A DNA stretch of 64,000 bases from Hordeum vulgare subsp. vulgare (lineage: Eukaryota; Streptophyta; Magnoliopsida; Poales; Poaceae): contig NC_058519.1 in NCBI RefSeq assembly GCF_904849725.1, forward strand, positions 181,277,703 through 181,341,702, read 5' to 3'. The notes under the pieces were generated by a model, which was not told where the DNA came from, made no database searches, and was given only the letters and a program-made list of their open reading frames with translations. Positions within the stretch are counted from its first letter, which is position 1. Each line of letters begins with the position of its first letter. Shown here piece by piece: positions 1 through 12,248 of the stretch. A program made the translations under genes and the position numbers.

Positions 1-1
1 A

Positions 2-103
2 ACGCCAGTTTATCAGTGGGAGCCACAGGAGCTCACACAGCAATGGCATCCACAATCCGCTCCGGAGTATCATGGAGTTGGTTATTTCCCTCCTTGGGAG
101 TAG
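2..103 (+). pseudogene. C-terminal tail of an Athila-type Gypsy ORF
   Basis: An open frame enters from the left edge and ends at a TAG at 101-103. The 33 visible residues are rich in Gln, Pro, Trp and Tyr and end in P-P-W-E. A tail of this kind, followed at once by a 'TAAGCTTGGGGGAG' stretch, is what I associate with the last ORF of Triticeae Athila-lineage elements. No catalytic motif lies in this short piece, so the domain cannot be named from sequence. Its orientation matches the polypurine tract and LTR downstream, so it probably belongs to the same element. Confidence 0.5.
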
Positions 104-2046
104 ACCAAGCTAGGCCAAAAGCCTAAGCTTGGGGGAGTACGTGTTTGCACCAGCTTTCCATTCATGCTTATGCTTTCACTTTGTTAGTCGGTGTTTACAC
201 TTTGCCATTGTATTATCCATGCTAGTTTATTTTCGTTTTCTTGTTTTATTGTTTTGTGTCCTTTTGAGAAAACCCAAAAAGATTTTCCTTTCTTCTTTTG
301 CTTGTTTGGAGCATTCCCGTGTAAATAGTTTTCTTTTTCTTTGAGTCGAGGTAGAAGACCATGGTTACAATGTTTAGTGGCTCTCGCATGCATACTTGTT
401 CATTTGTTAAAGAGCCATAGTACTTTGTCTTCTCCTTTTGTTTGTCTGCATATTCAGCTTAGTCCAATGCACGAGCACTCCTATTATTGTTCACATCGTT
501 CGATCGTGCAAGTGAAAGGCAATGATGATGATATATGATGAAGTGACTGAGACTAGAAAAGCTGGTATGAACTCTATCTATTTTGTTTTTGTAAATATGA
601 CTAGCTTGTCATCCCAGATTCAGCTTTGTTGAGAGAGAACCATGTTTGCAACGACAACTTAGAGATCATATTTTTTGATGCCATGCTTAATTAGCTAGGA
701 GCTTATAATGGTTTGTCTTGAATGCCAACATAGATTTTGAGATGACTATGATGTAGTATGATAGGATGGTATTCTCCTTTGAATGATTCAAGTGGCTTGA
801 CTTGGCGCATGTTCATGCATGTAGTTGAAACAAAATCAACATAGCCTCTATGATGTTCGTGTTCATGGTGATTTATATCCTGCTCATGCTTGCACTCAAT
901 GTTTGTCAAACTCATTGCATCTTGATGACTGTTGTCGCTCTCTAGTTGGTCGCTTCCCAGTCTTTTGCTAGCCTTCACTTGTACTAAGCGGAATACTTCT
1001 TGTGCATTCACTTCCATAAACCCAAAAGTTTTTCCATGAGAGTCCACCATACCTACCTATTTGCGGTATCTACATGCCATTCCAAGTAAATTTGCATGTG
1101 CCATTCTCTAAACCTTCAAGAAATAATCTGTTTTGCATGCCCGAACCGCTCATGTGGTGAAAGGGGGCTATTGATATCTTCCATGTTAGGCGTGTTATCC
1201 TCGACATGTGTTTATTCACTGTCATTCACGAGAAAGGGGCCGGTAATTTGAATGCCCAGTTACACGCTTAAATCGAAAACATAACTGTAAAACAAGACTC
1301 CACCCGGATTGATGTTAGTATGGACGGTACCCAAGGATTCGGCTAGCCATGGAGTGTGATTGATTGGTGGTGGGGGAGTTAAAACTTTATTTTCTGTTTT
1401 GGAACCGCCTATAGCATGAGTAGCATGGAAGATATTGAGAAATCTTGGTCATTTCATTGACAATGAAAGCATGCCACCCCAAAATTATTATCTCTGTTTT
1501 CAAAGCTTGAGCTCTGGCACCTCTGCAAATCAATGCTTCCCTCTGCGAAGGGCCTGTCTATTTATTTTCCCGTTGAGCCATCCTCTTCTTCTATAAGCAC
1601 CAACTAGAGAGAACCTCTGTCATTTTTATGCTTTGCTTTTGATTGATATTGAGTATGACTATGACTGGATCTTCGTTGCTATGAATTACAATGTTTAGTG
1701 AGCCCTTGATCTTTGAAAGTGCTCTACATTTATGTTTTGCGGTCTTTGAAAGGGCTAGCGAGATACCACCTATTCATATTGCTTCATGCTTGTTTTGATT
1801 GAATTGTTGGTATCTGAAAATCATTATTATTTGCTCCCTAGCTGATTATGCCATTGATATTAGTTCACCGTGAGACCTATGTGTCACTTTCTTATGTGGT
1901 TAACTTGTGATCTTGCTGAAAATTTGGTTATGAGTTAGACATAGGTGCAACAACAAGGTCAAACAGAGTTTGTCAAAGTTTTTCTTTTTCTTTCAGTTTG
2001 TCAACTGAGTTGCTTGAGGACAAGCAAGGTTTGAAGCTTGGGGAGT
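104..2046 (+). mobile_element. 3' noncoding region of a plus-strand Athila-type Gypsy element
   Basis: This AT-rich stretch of nearly 2 kb has no credible ORF and ends in a polypurine tract directly against an LTR. Parts of it (about 770-1160 and 1480-1560) match the region at about 11040-11420 and 11820-11880, which sits in the same place in front of the second LTR. Shared words include 'tccaccatacctac', 'gcggtat' and 'ccaagtaaatttg'. I infer the long 3' untranslated part that Athila elements carry between the last ORF and the 3' LTR. Confidence 0.7.
2031..2046 (+). other. Polypurine tract of the Gypsy element
   Basis: The purine-rich run 'gaagcttggggagt' lies immediately before the LTR start at 2047. 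It would prime plus-strand DNA synthesis. The same arrangement is seen at 12232-12248. Confidence 0.7.
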
Positions 2047-3629
2047 TGATACGTCTCCATCGTATCTAGTTTTCCAAACTCTTTTGCCCTTGTTTTGGAC
2101 TCTAACTTGCATGATTTGAATGGAACTAACCCGGATTCACGCTATTTTCAGCAGAATTGCCATGATGTTGTTTTTGTGCAGAAATGAAAGTTCTCAGAAC
2201 GTCCTGAAAATTTACGGAGAATATTTCTGGAAAATATGAAAAATACCTACGCAAAGATCCACCACAGGGGGTGAACCAGTGGGCCACAAGCCCACTAGCC
2301 GCAGCCACCCCCCAGGCCGCGCCGTCAGGGCTTGTGGGGCCCACATGGCTCTGCCGCCCCCAATTCCAGCGCTATTTATTCCCTTTCGTCCCGGAAAAAA
2401 TCAAGACAGAAGATTTCATCGCGTTTCACGATCCAGAGGCGCCGCCACATCCCGTTCTTGCCCTGGAGGGCAGATCTGGAGTCCGTTTTGGGCTCCGGAT
2501 CAAGGAGATCGTCGTCATCGTCATCATCAACCTTCTTCCCTCTCCAATTCCATGAAGCTCTTCATCGTTCGTGAGTAATCTATCCATAGGCTCGCTGGGC
2601 GGTGATGAGTAGGCTGAGATCTATCATGTAATCGAGTTAGTTTTGACGGGGATTCATCCCTAGTATCCACTATGCTTTGAGATTGATGTTGCTACTACAT
2701 TGCCATGCTTAACGCTTGTCACTAGGGTCCGAGTGCCATGATTTCAGATCCGAAATTATTATGTTGTCACCAATATATGTGTGTTTTAGATCCGATCTTG
2801 CAAGTTGTAGTTACCTACTATGTGTTATGATCCGGCAACCCCGGGGTGACAATAACCGGAACCACCCCCGATGATGACCATAGTTTGAGGAGTTCATGTG
2901 TTCACCAAGTGCTAATGCATTGGTCCGTTCTTTATTAAAAGGAGAACCTTAATATCCTGTAGTATCCATTTGGACCCCGCTGCCACGGGAGGGATGGACA
3001 ATAGATGTCATGCAAGTTCTTTTCCATAAGCACGTATGACTACACACGGAATGCATGCCTACATCACATTGACGAACGGGAGCTAGCCACATATCTCTCT
3101 GTGTTATAACTCTTGCATGATGAATGTCATCCAACAAATCACCGATCCATTGCCTACGAGTTTGTCCCACTGCCTTTGTTACTTGCTCTGTCGTTACTAC
3201 TGTTGCTACTATTGTTACTTGCTGCTACTGTTACTTGCTTTGTCGTGCTGCTGCTGCCACTACTGTTGCTACTACTGTTACTTGCTACTGCTGCTACTTG
3301 CTACTACTGTCACTACTGTTGTTCCTTGCCATTGTTGTTAATCGTGACTCTGCTAGTACCTGCTACAATACTTTTCTGGCGCCATTGATACTTCAGTTAG
3401 GAATAATCTGCCATCAACAGATTATTTCCTAGCACCGTTGCTATCATACTACCTTTGCTGCTTTTATCCTGCTTGTAGATACTAATCTTTCAGGTGTGGT
3501 TGAACTGACAACTCAACTGCTAATACTGGAGAATATCCTTTCATTCCCATCGTGTCGAACCAAAAAATTTGGGTTGAATACTCTACCCTCGAAAACTGCC
3601 GCGATCCCACATGCTGGTGGGCCATTGCA
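2047..3629 (+). repeat. Athila-type Gypsy LTR (TGATACGTCTCC type)
   Basis: It starts TGATACGTCTCC after a polypurine tract and ends near TTGCA, followed 42 bases later by a primer binding site. The order of blocks is that of Triticeae Athila LTRs: a GC-rich middle at 2280-2570, the 'gatccggcaaccccggggtgac' block, a degenerate run of TTGCTAC-like triplets (3170-3340), and the closing 'gttgaatactctaccctcgaaaactg' block. The 3' terminal CA is degenerate, so the right edge is good to a few bases. The poly-Leu reading frames over 3113-3388 come from the triplet run and are not genes. Confidence 0.75.
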
Positions 3630-3671
3630 AGACAATTGCTAATTGTTGAGAAACTAGAAACAGCTCTTTTC

Positions 3672-3689
3672 TGGCGCCGTTGCCGGGGA
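3672..3689 (+). other. Primer binding site (TGGCGCCGTTGCCGGGG)
   Basis: This matches the primer site of Athila-lineage Gypsy elements, thought to pair with tRNA-Asp. It marks the start of an internal region even though the LTR on its left is also preceded by a polypurine tract. A single LTR therefore serves as a 3' end on one side and a 5' end on the other. Confidence 0.75.
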
Positions 3690-5900
3690 AGGGAAGCAGC
3701 CACCGACCTCGGCCTCACCTCTCTCTCTCTCTGCTAGGCGGGACCCCCTTGGCCGACCAAATCAGCCCCCGGTCACCCCCTTCCTTCCTCCCTCTCCCTT
3801 TCCTTCCCCGTCGCCGAGCCATCCCCTGCTCACCCCCGGCCATGCCTCGCCTCGCCGCCGCCACCATTCGCCACGGGAGCTCCACCACCGCCTCCCCAAC
3901 CCCTCAGACACGCCGGAGCACGCCGGAAACCACCGCCCCGATCCTCCCCGGATCTCCCTCCACGTGCCCTCCCGAGCCTCCTCTCCCCCTATAAAAGACC
4001 CCCCTCGCCACCGCTCCCCGTTCCCCTCCCCAGCCCGAGCCCCTCACCCTTCACGCCACCTTGCCACCTCGTCGGAGCTCGCCGAGCCGGCCGAAGCTCC
4101 CGAGCCCTCCCATGCTCACCATCGGCCACGCCTCGCCTCGCCGCTGCCATCATTCGCCGCGGGAGCTCCGCCGCCGCCTCCCCAACCCCTCGGACATGCC
4201 GGAGCACGTCGGAAACCGCCGCCCCAACCTCCACCTCGCCTCGGCCTCGCCGGAGAAGAAGCACCGGCAGCCCCCCCCCCCCCCCGTGAGCAACCCCCCA
4301 CCTCCCTTAGCCGGCCGATTGAAGTTCAACATAGTAGATTAGAACGAAATAACTCTTCGGTTTTCAGACAAAAACCGAAACGGTTTTTCTCCACTTAAGT
4401 TTTAGTCGGAGACTTTTACTTAATATGCGGCCGTTGGCTAGTTAGCCTCAGCATCACACACACCCTGACCAATCAGGAGTTGCCACGTACCCCCCTGTTC
4501 ACTAGTATAGCTTTTCTTTTTTCTTTTTTAGTTTTAAAAACAGAGACAGTTTCAATTTTGTTTTCTTTATAACTTTTATTCTAGTACTCCAATGGAGTTG
4601 AATCGTTTTGCAGTAGATCAAAATTTTCCTGTAGTTTCCGAAAACATATTATTTGCCTATGTTTGAAATTTCAAAATTTGAATTAGAACAGATTTAGTTT
4701 AAATCTTGTTTTGCTTATTTTGGGAGCTTAAAAACATATTTTAATTTAATTCTTTTTGCTGCTATTTCCTAGTGATCATATATTTCAGTAGTTTAAGTTT
4801 CAATGTTTTTTAAATATTTTTACTTGGGGTTTACCAAAAACAGATTCTGTTTTGGTTATGTTAAGTGAATTTCTTCACTTTGTGCTATAGTGTTTAGGTG
4901 TTAAAGATTTTATTTTGTTTGTTAGTGATTGTAGTGCTTATTGTGTGTATTTTGTTTGTATCGATATATCACCCGGAGTGCGAAGCTTTCTACCTAGAAG
5001 CGTTTGAGCACGACAACTATAAGCAAGGCAAGTCATTTGATCATGTATTACCTATGTTTTATGCATTGTAGTTCTACCTTTCTACACCCAATTGCATGCA
5101 AAGTAGGAACTTGGAAATTATGGTTCTTGACGTAGAATCATGTGGTAGGCACCCAACAACCTTGTTACTTGGCCCGGGATGACGCATTCTATTTTGCTAT
5201 GCTTAAGTAGACGGGGTTTTGGTTGAGAGTCTATCACGAGTGATGCAAGAAAAATTTAATAATCAAGACCGGTTAAGTCAAGACTTTTCAAGACCTCTGA
5301 TGCAATGCAACTCTGGGTGAAGGACGGTTAAGATGGGCTCCCTGGAAAAACCAGTGGAAAACCCGGGATGCATGGGGAAGCGCCATGACATCTTGCGGAA
5401 AGCTTCACCCAGGCTCGAAGAGATGGACGGAGGCTTCAAGACCCAAAGCTTACCTGCACAACCACAAGCCATTATGGGCTCTGGCTTGGTTGGACAACAT
5501 GGTGACTCTGGATAGGCGGTGCTAGCAGATGTAGAAGAACTGTAGGATTGGATGGGCACCGACAGGGGATCACAGGGACCCGTTGAAAGACCATGTGTTG
5601 ATCATCCGGTCTTCAAATACCCTGAAGTGGATGGACACGCTCGGTGATATGCCCTCGAGTCACATGGACTCGTCTAGTTTTGCAGCTTCCGCTAAACTTC
5701 GTTAGTTATCTCATGAGTTGGCCTTCAGCCACTTTATTGTAATTCATTATTGTAAGAAAGTACTCGATATGAGATTTTGATTAATAAAGCTGTGTGATTG
5801 AACTCTTGATATATACATTGATTTACTGTGTGTGTACCAGCATGATCTTGGGATGGAACGGAAACACTAGAGGCTTGGCCGTTTCAGGTCGGGTCGCTAC
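3690..5900 (+). repeat. Fragment of a second Gypsy LTR family, left end missing
   Basis: A C-rich block (3690-4310) contains a TATA box (CTATAAAAG at about 3990). A long AT-rich stretch follows, then an 'aagcaaggcaagtcatttgatcatg' block at about 5021, and finally '...gggtcgctaca' at 5900. The order (GC-rich block, AT-rich block, 'caaggcaag...tgatcat' block, then a terminus) parallels the minus-strand solo LTR at 14250-18050, so I infer a related Gypsy LTR. No TG start is visible next to 3690, and the right end abuts a broken reverse transcriptase gene without a duplication I can see. The C-rich half gives long spurious Pro/Arg-rich ORFs. Confidence 0.6.
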
Positions 5901-7522
5901 ATGATCTTTCCTAGTGGATTTATTCAATTTCCTAAAATCGATCACCATCCTATAGCCAGTAATAATCCTCTGTGAGATCAATTCATCCTTATCATTAGGG
6001 ACAACGGTAATGCCTCCCTTCTTAGGGATGCAATGCACCGGACTCACCCAATCACTATGAGCAACAAGATAGATGATACCTGCTTCCAGGAGCTTTAGTA
6101 TTTCTTTGCTCACTACTTCTTTCATCTTAGGATTTAATCTCCTTTGATGATCAGCAACTAGTTTGAAATCAGGATCAATTTTAATCTTGTGCTGGCACAG
6201 AGTAGGACTAATGCCCTTAAGATCATCAAGAGTGTATCCAATAGCAGCACGGTGCTTCCTCAGAGTTTTTAGTAACTTATTTTCTTCATGCTCTGAGAGG
6301 CTAGCACTAATAATGACAGGATATATCTACTTTTCATCCAGATAAGCATACTTAAGAGTATCACGCAACTGTTTAAGCTCGAACACAGGATCACCCTTTG
6401 GTGGGGGTGGATCTCCAAGCAGTTCAACAGGCAAGTTATTCTTAAGGATAGGATATTGTTCTAAGACAACTCTATCTATTTCATCCCTTTCATCCATATG
6501 CATATTATTTTCATGCTCAAGCAAGTATTGCTCTAAGGGATCAGTAGGAGGCACGGCAATAGAGGCTAAGGCAATAGTTTCATCCCTACTAGGCAACTCC
6601 TTTCCATGAGGTTGTCTACCAAACTTAGATAAATTGATCTCATGTGACACACCTTCAAAGGCAACAGTGACAGTTTGCTTCTCACAATCAATATGAGCAT
6701 TGACAGTATTGAGAAAAGGTCTACCAAATATGATGGGACAAAATCTATCTTGTGCGTTAGCAAGAACGAGGAAATCAGCAGGATACTTCGTTTTACCACA
6801 CAAGACTTCAACATCCCTAACAATTCCCACAGGGCACATAGTATCTCTATTGGCAAGCTGAATAGTGACATCAATAGGTTCTATCTTAACAGGTACAATC
6901 TCATATTTGATTTCATCGTATAAGGATTGAAGTATTGCACTAACACTAGCACCCACGTCACATAAGCCATGATAACAATGATATCCTATCTTAACATAAA
7001 CCACACACATGCCAACAGGCCTAGGTTTGTCTCTAACGTGAGGTTTAGCAATTCTAGCAGAATCTTCACAGAAGTGAATATTATGTCCCTCAACTTCTTC
7101 AGACAGAAGATCTTTGATAATAGCAATGCTAGGTTCAACTCTAATTTGCTCAGGGGATGTAGGCGTTCTAATGTAGCCTCTACGTACAACAGTTGAACTT
7201 TAGAATGATCCTTTATCCTAACAGGGAAAGGTGGTTTCTCAATGTAAGCACTGGGAACAACAGGATCATTATAGGCAATGCCTTTCTCTTCAACTGGAGT
7301 GGGTTTAACAACATTGACTTCTAAAGGAGGATGAAATTTAAACCACTTCTCTTTGGGGAGATCAATATGGGCAGCAAAGGATTCACACAATGAAGCTACT
7401 ATCTCAGAGTCAAGTCCATACTTAGCACTAAAGTCACAAAAAGTATTTGTCTCAACAAAGGATTTAACGCAATCAAACGTGAAATTCATACCTGACTCCT
7501 TACATTCTTCAAGCTCCCAATC
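5901..7522 (-). pseudogene. gag C-terminus, protease and reverse transcriptase N-terminus (Athila)
   Basis: After the gag stop the frame continues to about 7170, where a one-base shift moves the reading to the next frame. From there it runs to 5901, broken only by a TAG at 6327-6329. The aspartic protease signature is C-D-V-G-A-S at about 6960, where Athila elements usually have D-x-G-A-S. Downstream comes the linker 'LNPKMKEVVSKEILKLLEAG', typical of Athila reverse transcriptase, then 'WVSPVHCIPKKGG' and 'YRMVIDFRKLNK'. The gene is cut 6 residues after that motif, so the YxDD active site is missing. The product would cleave the polyprotein and copy the RNA, but this copy cannot. Confidence 0.8.
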
Positions 7523-8176
7523 TTAAGAGTTGCGTTTAATTCTCTCCAATAAATTCCATTTGAAGTCAATATCTCTCTTCATAAAAGAACCGGTACAAGA
7601 AGTGTCAAGCATGGTGCGATCATCATGAGAAAGTCGAGCATAGAAGTTCTGAATGATAGTTTCTCTTGAGAGCTCATGATTGGGGCATGAATATAACATT
7701 GATTTAAGCCTCCCCCAAGCTTGAGCGATGCTTTCTCTGTCACGAGGCCAAAAATTGTAAACATAATTCCGATCATGATGTACTAAATGCATAGGATAAA
7801 ACTTTTGATGAAATTCCAATTTCAACCGATTGTAGTCCCATGATCCAGTATCATCACATAGCCTATGCCATGTCAACGCCTTATCCTTCAAAGATAAAGG
7901 AAAGACCTTCTTATTTACCTCATCCTCGGGCACACCTGCAAGCTTAAATAAACCACAAATTTCATCTACATAGATCAGATGCAAGTGTGGATGTGATGTT
8001 CCATCTCCTGTAAAAGGATTAGCCAGCAGTTTCTTAAGCATACCCGAAGGAAATTCAATGAAAATATTTTTAGTAGGTGCAGCAGGTCGAGGAGCAACTC
8101 TTTGTGCTTCCGTTCGAGGTGAAGATACCCCGAACAAGCCCCTCAAAGGATTAGTATCCATAGTGACAAGTGACAA
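7523..8176 (-). pseudogene. gag N-terminal part of the minus-strand Athila element
   Basis: The 217-residue frame carries a retrotransposon gag core. It includes a 'NPFTGDG..HPHLHL' block and an 'FPLSLKDKALTWHRL' block, the usual Gypsy gag pattern in which F-x-L-x-x-x-A-x-x-W is conserved. It forms the capsid. The frame ends at a TAA at 7523-7525 within what should be a continuous 'NS(E)DWELEECK' stretch. The same frame stays open on the other side, so this looks like a single GAA-to-TAA nonsense change rather than a natural stop. The start ATG is 65 bases downstream of the primer site, and a second Met lies six residues in. Confidence 0.75.
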
Positions 8177-8240
8177 TAAAATTCAGCACACTATATGAAT
8201 GTTTCCTTACCAAGTTCCACTTACCAAAGGCGCTTCACTC

Positions 8241-8256
8241 CCTGGGAACAGCGCCA
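8241..8256 (-). other. Primer binding site of the minus-strand Athila element
   Basis: Read on the minus strand this is TGGCGCTGTTCCCAGG, a variant of the Athila TGGCGCCGTTGCC site. It lies 11 bases inside the LTR edge at 8268. Confidence 0.65.
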
Positions 8257-8267
8257 GAAAAGTGTCT

Positions 8268-9773
8268 TGATGACCCACAAGTATAGGGGATCAATCGTAG
8301 TCCTTTCGATAAGTAAGACTTTCGAACCCAACGAGGAGCAGAAGGATCTCACAAGTGGTTTTCAGCAAGGAAATATCTGCAAGCACTGAAATTATCGGTA
8401 ACAAGTGATTGTGTGGTGAGATGATTCGTAGCAAGCAACAAGTAGCAAAAGTAGCAACGGTGCAGCAAAGTGTCCCAATCCCTTTTGTAGCAAGGGACAA
8501 GCCTGGACAAAGTCTTATAGGAGGAAAAACGCTCCGTAGGACACACGGGAATTTCTGTCATGCTAGTTTCATCATGTTCATATGTTTCGCGTTCGTTACT
8601 TTGATAGTTTGATATGTGGGTGGACCGGCGCTTGGGTACTGCCCTTACTTGGACAAGCATCCCACTTATGATTAAGCCCTCTCGCAAGCATCCGCAACTA
8701 CAAAAGAAGAATTAAGACAAAGTCTAACCATAGCATTAAACTAGTGGATCCAAATCAGCCCCTTACGAAGCAACGCATAAACTAGGGATTAAGCTTTTGT
8801 CACTCTACTACTTCCCAATGCCTTCCTCTAGGCCCAAATAATGGTGAAGTGTTATGTAGTCGAAGTTCACATAACACCACTAGAGGAAAAACAACATACA
8901 ACATATCAAATTACCGAACGAATACCAAATTCACATGACTACTATTAGCATGACTTATCCCATGTCCTCGGGAACAAAAGTAACTACTCACAAAGAATAA
9001 TCATAATCATGATCACAGAGGTAATGAGTAGCATCAAGGATCTGAACATAAACTCTTCCACCAAATAATCCAACAAGCATCAACTACAAAGAGTAATCAA
9101 CACTACTAGCAACCTTACAAGTACCAATCGGAGTCGCGAGACGGAGATTGGTTACAAGTGATGAACTAGGGTTTGGAGATGAGATGGTGCTGATGAAGAT
9201 GTTGATGGTGACGAGTCCCCTCCGATGAGAGGAGTGTTGGTGATGACGATGGCGACGATTTCCCACTTCAGGGGGGGGAGTTTCCCCGGCAGGACCGTCC
9301 TGCCGGAGCTCTAGATTGGTTCTGCTCAAGTTCCGCCTCGTGGCGGCGGCAAATCCACGAAAAAGCTCCTCCCTGATTTTTTTTCCTGGACGAAAACCTC
9401 CATATAGCAAAAGAGGGAGGCAAGTGGGCCAGCTGGGTGCCCATAAGCCCCCATGGTGCGGGCTGGGGGTGGCCGCGTCGTGCAGGCTTGTGGCCACCCC
9501 CTGGCGCCCCTCTGGCGCTTCTTCGGCCCAGTATTTTTGATAAATCGGAAAAAAAATCCCCGTTGATTTTTATGGCGTTTGGAGTTGCGCATAATAGGTA
9601 TCTCAACTTTGCTCCACTTTTAGGCCAGAATTCCAGTTGCCGGTATTCTCCCTCTTAATGCAAACCTTGCAAAATAATAGAGAAAAGGCATAAGAATTGT
9701 ACCGTGAAGTGAAATAATAGCCAAAGAAGCGATAAATATCAACATGAAAACATGATGCAAAATGGAAGTATCA
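8268..9773 (-). repeat. 5' LTR of the minus-strand Athila element
   Basis: On the minus strand it starts TGATACTTCC at 9773 and ends GGGTCATCA at 8268, with matching TG...CA ends, 1506 bp. The end block 'ctatacttgtgggtcatcaagac', next to a primer site, is diagnostic for Triticeae Athila LTRs. Its start differs from the TGATACGTCTCC of the other two, so it is a different subfamily. Translated stretches over 9084-9606 are LTR shadows. Confidence 0.8.
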
Positions 9774-12248
9774 CGAGGCAACCCAACGAATAAAATAAAT
9801 TTTTAGTTTTTGTTTTTGTTCTTTTTATTCTCCTTTATTTTCTTATTTTTTGAGTTGCTTTTATATATTTTAAATAGTGTTTGTGACAAGTAAGACCTTT
9901 GGGATGATATGGATGCTTGTGAATGCAATTCTGTGAAAAACAGAAACTTTGACACCCAGTACAAGAATTTTATTAATTCATCAGAGCATCGAATGTGTCT
10001 AAATTTTCTACATGTGATTTATATACAAATTTTCCATGTTTTCCTATTTTTCATAATTTTGGGAGTTTCAGTAGTATGGCTTTTCCATAAATTGCTACAC
10101 ACTGTTATGTTTTTGACAGATTCTGTTTTTGTTGCATTGTTTGCTTATTTTGATGAATCTATGGATTGTATCGGGGGTGAAAGCCATGGGAAAGTTAGAA
10201 TACAGTACCTATAATGTAATTATAAAATTTGAATGGGTTTACAATAGTACTTATAGTATTAATTTGCTTGGTTATACTAACGGATCTCACGAAATTTTTA
10301 TTGAGTTTTGTGTGATTGAAGTTTTCAAGTTTTGGGTGTGACATTGATGGATGAAGGAATGAAGAGACGAAAAAGCCATAGCTTGGGGATTCCCAAGGCA
10401 CCCAAGGTAATAACTAAGGAGACTCAAGCGTCTAAGCTTGGGGATCCCCCGGAAGGCATCCCCTCTTTCTTCTAATGACTATCGGTAACACACTTGAGGC
10501 TATATTTTTATTCGTCACATGATATGCGTATTGCTTGGAGCGTCTTGTATGATATGAGTCTTTGCTTATTAGTTTTCACAATCATAACCTCTGAACACAT
10601 TTGATTGAGATGGCCTCACGTCATCATAATTTGGTAGAATTTCTTCTTGTGCTTCTTAAATTTGTTAATCTAGGCGATTGCTCTAGTGCTTCACTTATAT
10701 GTTTTTTAGCACGGTGGAGCAAAAGTTTTAAAGAAACTTGTTCTCACGATTCACTTATATATTTTGAGAATGCTATATGTTTTGAAGAAACTTGTTCTCT
10801 TTCTTCACTTATATCTTTTTGAGAATGTTAGAAAATTTTGAAGGAATTCACTCTGTTGCTTCACTTATATCTTTTTGAGATTGTGAAAATAGTCTTGGTA
10901 ATTGGTACAATATATGATGCTTGGTCACTTTGTGATTAACATTCAAGTAGAATAATGAAAACTAGCATACAAAATTTTATGGGACATGAAAAACTTGATT
11001 CTTTGTAATAGTTTTGTGATATGTAGACGATGATATGTGAGTTATGTTAGTGAGTCAATTATGCTCTAGTATGAATATTGATGTTAAGGTTTACGATTCC
11101 CTATGCAAGCACGAAAGTCAATAGTTATGGAATGAAGTTATATCGTGCTTGTGGTGTACTGTTCAATGTTGGTTATGTTTTATGTATGCATGTGCATCAT
11201 TATTATTTTCTAGTTGGGTGCTTCTCAATATTTTTTCTAGCCTTCTTTTGTATTAAGCGGGAATACTGCTTGTGCATCCATTATCCTTAAACCTTGTTCT
11301 GCCACTTGTGTCCACCATACCTACATATATGCGGTATTTTAATGTTGTTCCAAGTAAATTTGTATGTGCCATCTCTAAAAAATCTCAAAAATATTTTCTT
11401 TTTTGTATGCCCGTATCGCTCATGAAGTGGTGAGGGGTGGCCAATATTTTTTTGTTGGATATGTCATTCTCGCGATGAGTGTTTATTCACTTGTCATTGC
11501 ACGAGAGTGTAACAGTAAAAGGGATGCCCAGTCCAAAAAATAAATAGAATGAGATGGCATGGAAGGCACCCGTGAATTCGGTTAGACATGGATTGTGAAA
11601 AGTAATGATGGAAACAAAGAAATATATTCTCTTGGATGTGACAGTGGAAATACCAAATTCTTGATAACACTGAAATGATGATGAGGGAATAGAGATACAA
11701 AAAATATTTACTTTCTATTTGGGAACCAACTATGATGTATCCAATGTGAGAAGTGTTGGGAACCTTAAGTCGTTCTCGTTTACGAGAAAAGCATGCCACC
11801 CAAAATAAAATTTTCATCTTTTTTAAAACTTGATCTTTGACACCTCTCTAAATCGATGCTTCCCTCTACGAAGGGTCTTTCTATTTAATTTTTATGTTGA
11901 GTCTCATCCTTCTCTTTAAAAGCGCCAACTAGGGGGTCATGTGGTTATGTGTGTGCATGGAGTATGATTGATATTAGAGTGTGCATCATGAATGGATCAA
12001 TGATTGAACATAATGGGCTGGGGATAATTTACTTTAACATTGTTATTTCGAAAGGCATGGTTGCTTGTTAGCATAACCTGAGTATATATGTGTTCATGTC
12101 AAATACAAACTATTTCTTTGAATCATCCAAGTCCTCATGTCTATGCTATGAAAATAACTTGAAGTATGTTGAGTAGCATTCCACAATCAAAAATATGTTT
12201 TATCACTTTCCTACTTGAGGACGAGCACGAGTTAAGCTTGGGTATGCT
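9774..12248 (+). mobile_element. 3' noncoding region of a second plus-strand Athila element, with polypurine tract
   Basis: The AT-rich region lacks real ORFs and ends in 'ttaagcttgggtatgc' directly before an LTR start at 12249. It shares blocks with 104-2046. Its left part was interrupted by the minus-strand Athila element, whose 5' LTR ends at 9773. Whatever lay to the left (its gag-pol) is not recognisable in this window. Confidence 0.7.
10678..10876 (+). repeat. About four imperfect tandem copies of a ~60-bp unit
   Basis: The phrase 'ttcacttatat.ttttt(g)ag' recurs at roughly 10689, 10750, 10803 and 10860, usually close to 'gaagaaacttgttctc'. The copies are imperfect. They lie in the Gypsy 3' noncoding region, and their function is unknown. 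Confidence 0.6.

Larger units (their letters stand above)
5901..9773 (-). mobile_element. Truncated Athila-type Gypsy element, minus strand
   Basis: Reading leftwards, it has a complete 5' LTR (9773-8268), a primer binding site at 8256-8241, gag from 8176, a protease, and the first part of the reverse transcriptase. It stops abruptly at 5901 against the right end of another LTR. The rest of reverse transcriptase, RNase H, integrase and the 3' LTR are absent from this window. Its right LTR edge lies in the 3' noncoding region of another, plus-strand Athila element, so it inserted into that element. Confidence 0.8.

Noticed and set aside
703..1050. 115-codon minus-strand ORF, His-rich
   Set aside because: It lies in the noncoding 3' region of a Gypsy element, has no domain I know, and is antisense to the element.
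3113..3432. Leucine-rich ORFs in three overlapping frames
   Set aside because: They come from a degenerate TTGCTAC/CTG triplet run inside an Athila LTR. The hydrophobic translation is a composition effect.
3400..3432. Hairpin GGAATAATCTG / CAGATTATTTCC
   Set aside because: An 11-bp stem with a small loop inside an LTR and no T-run or other context. I could not tie it to a function.
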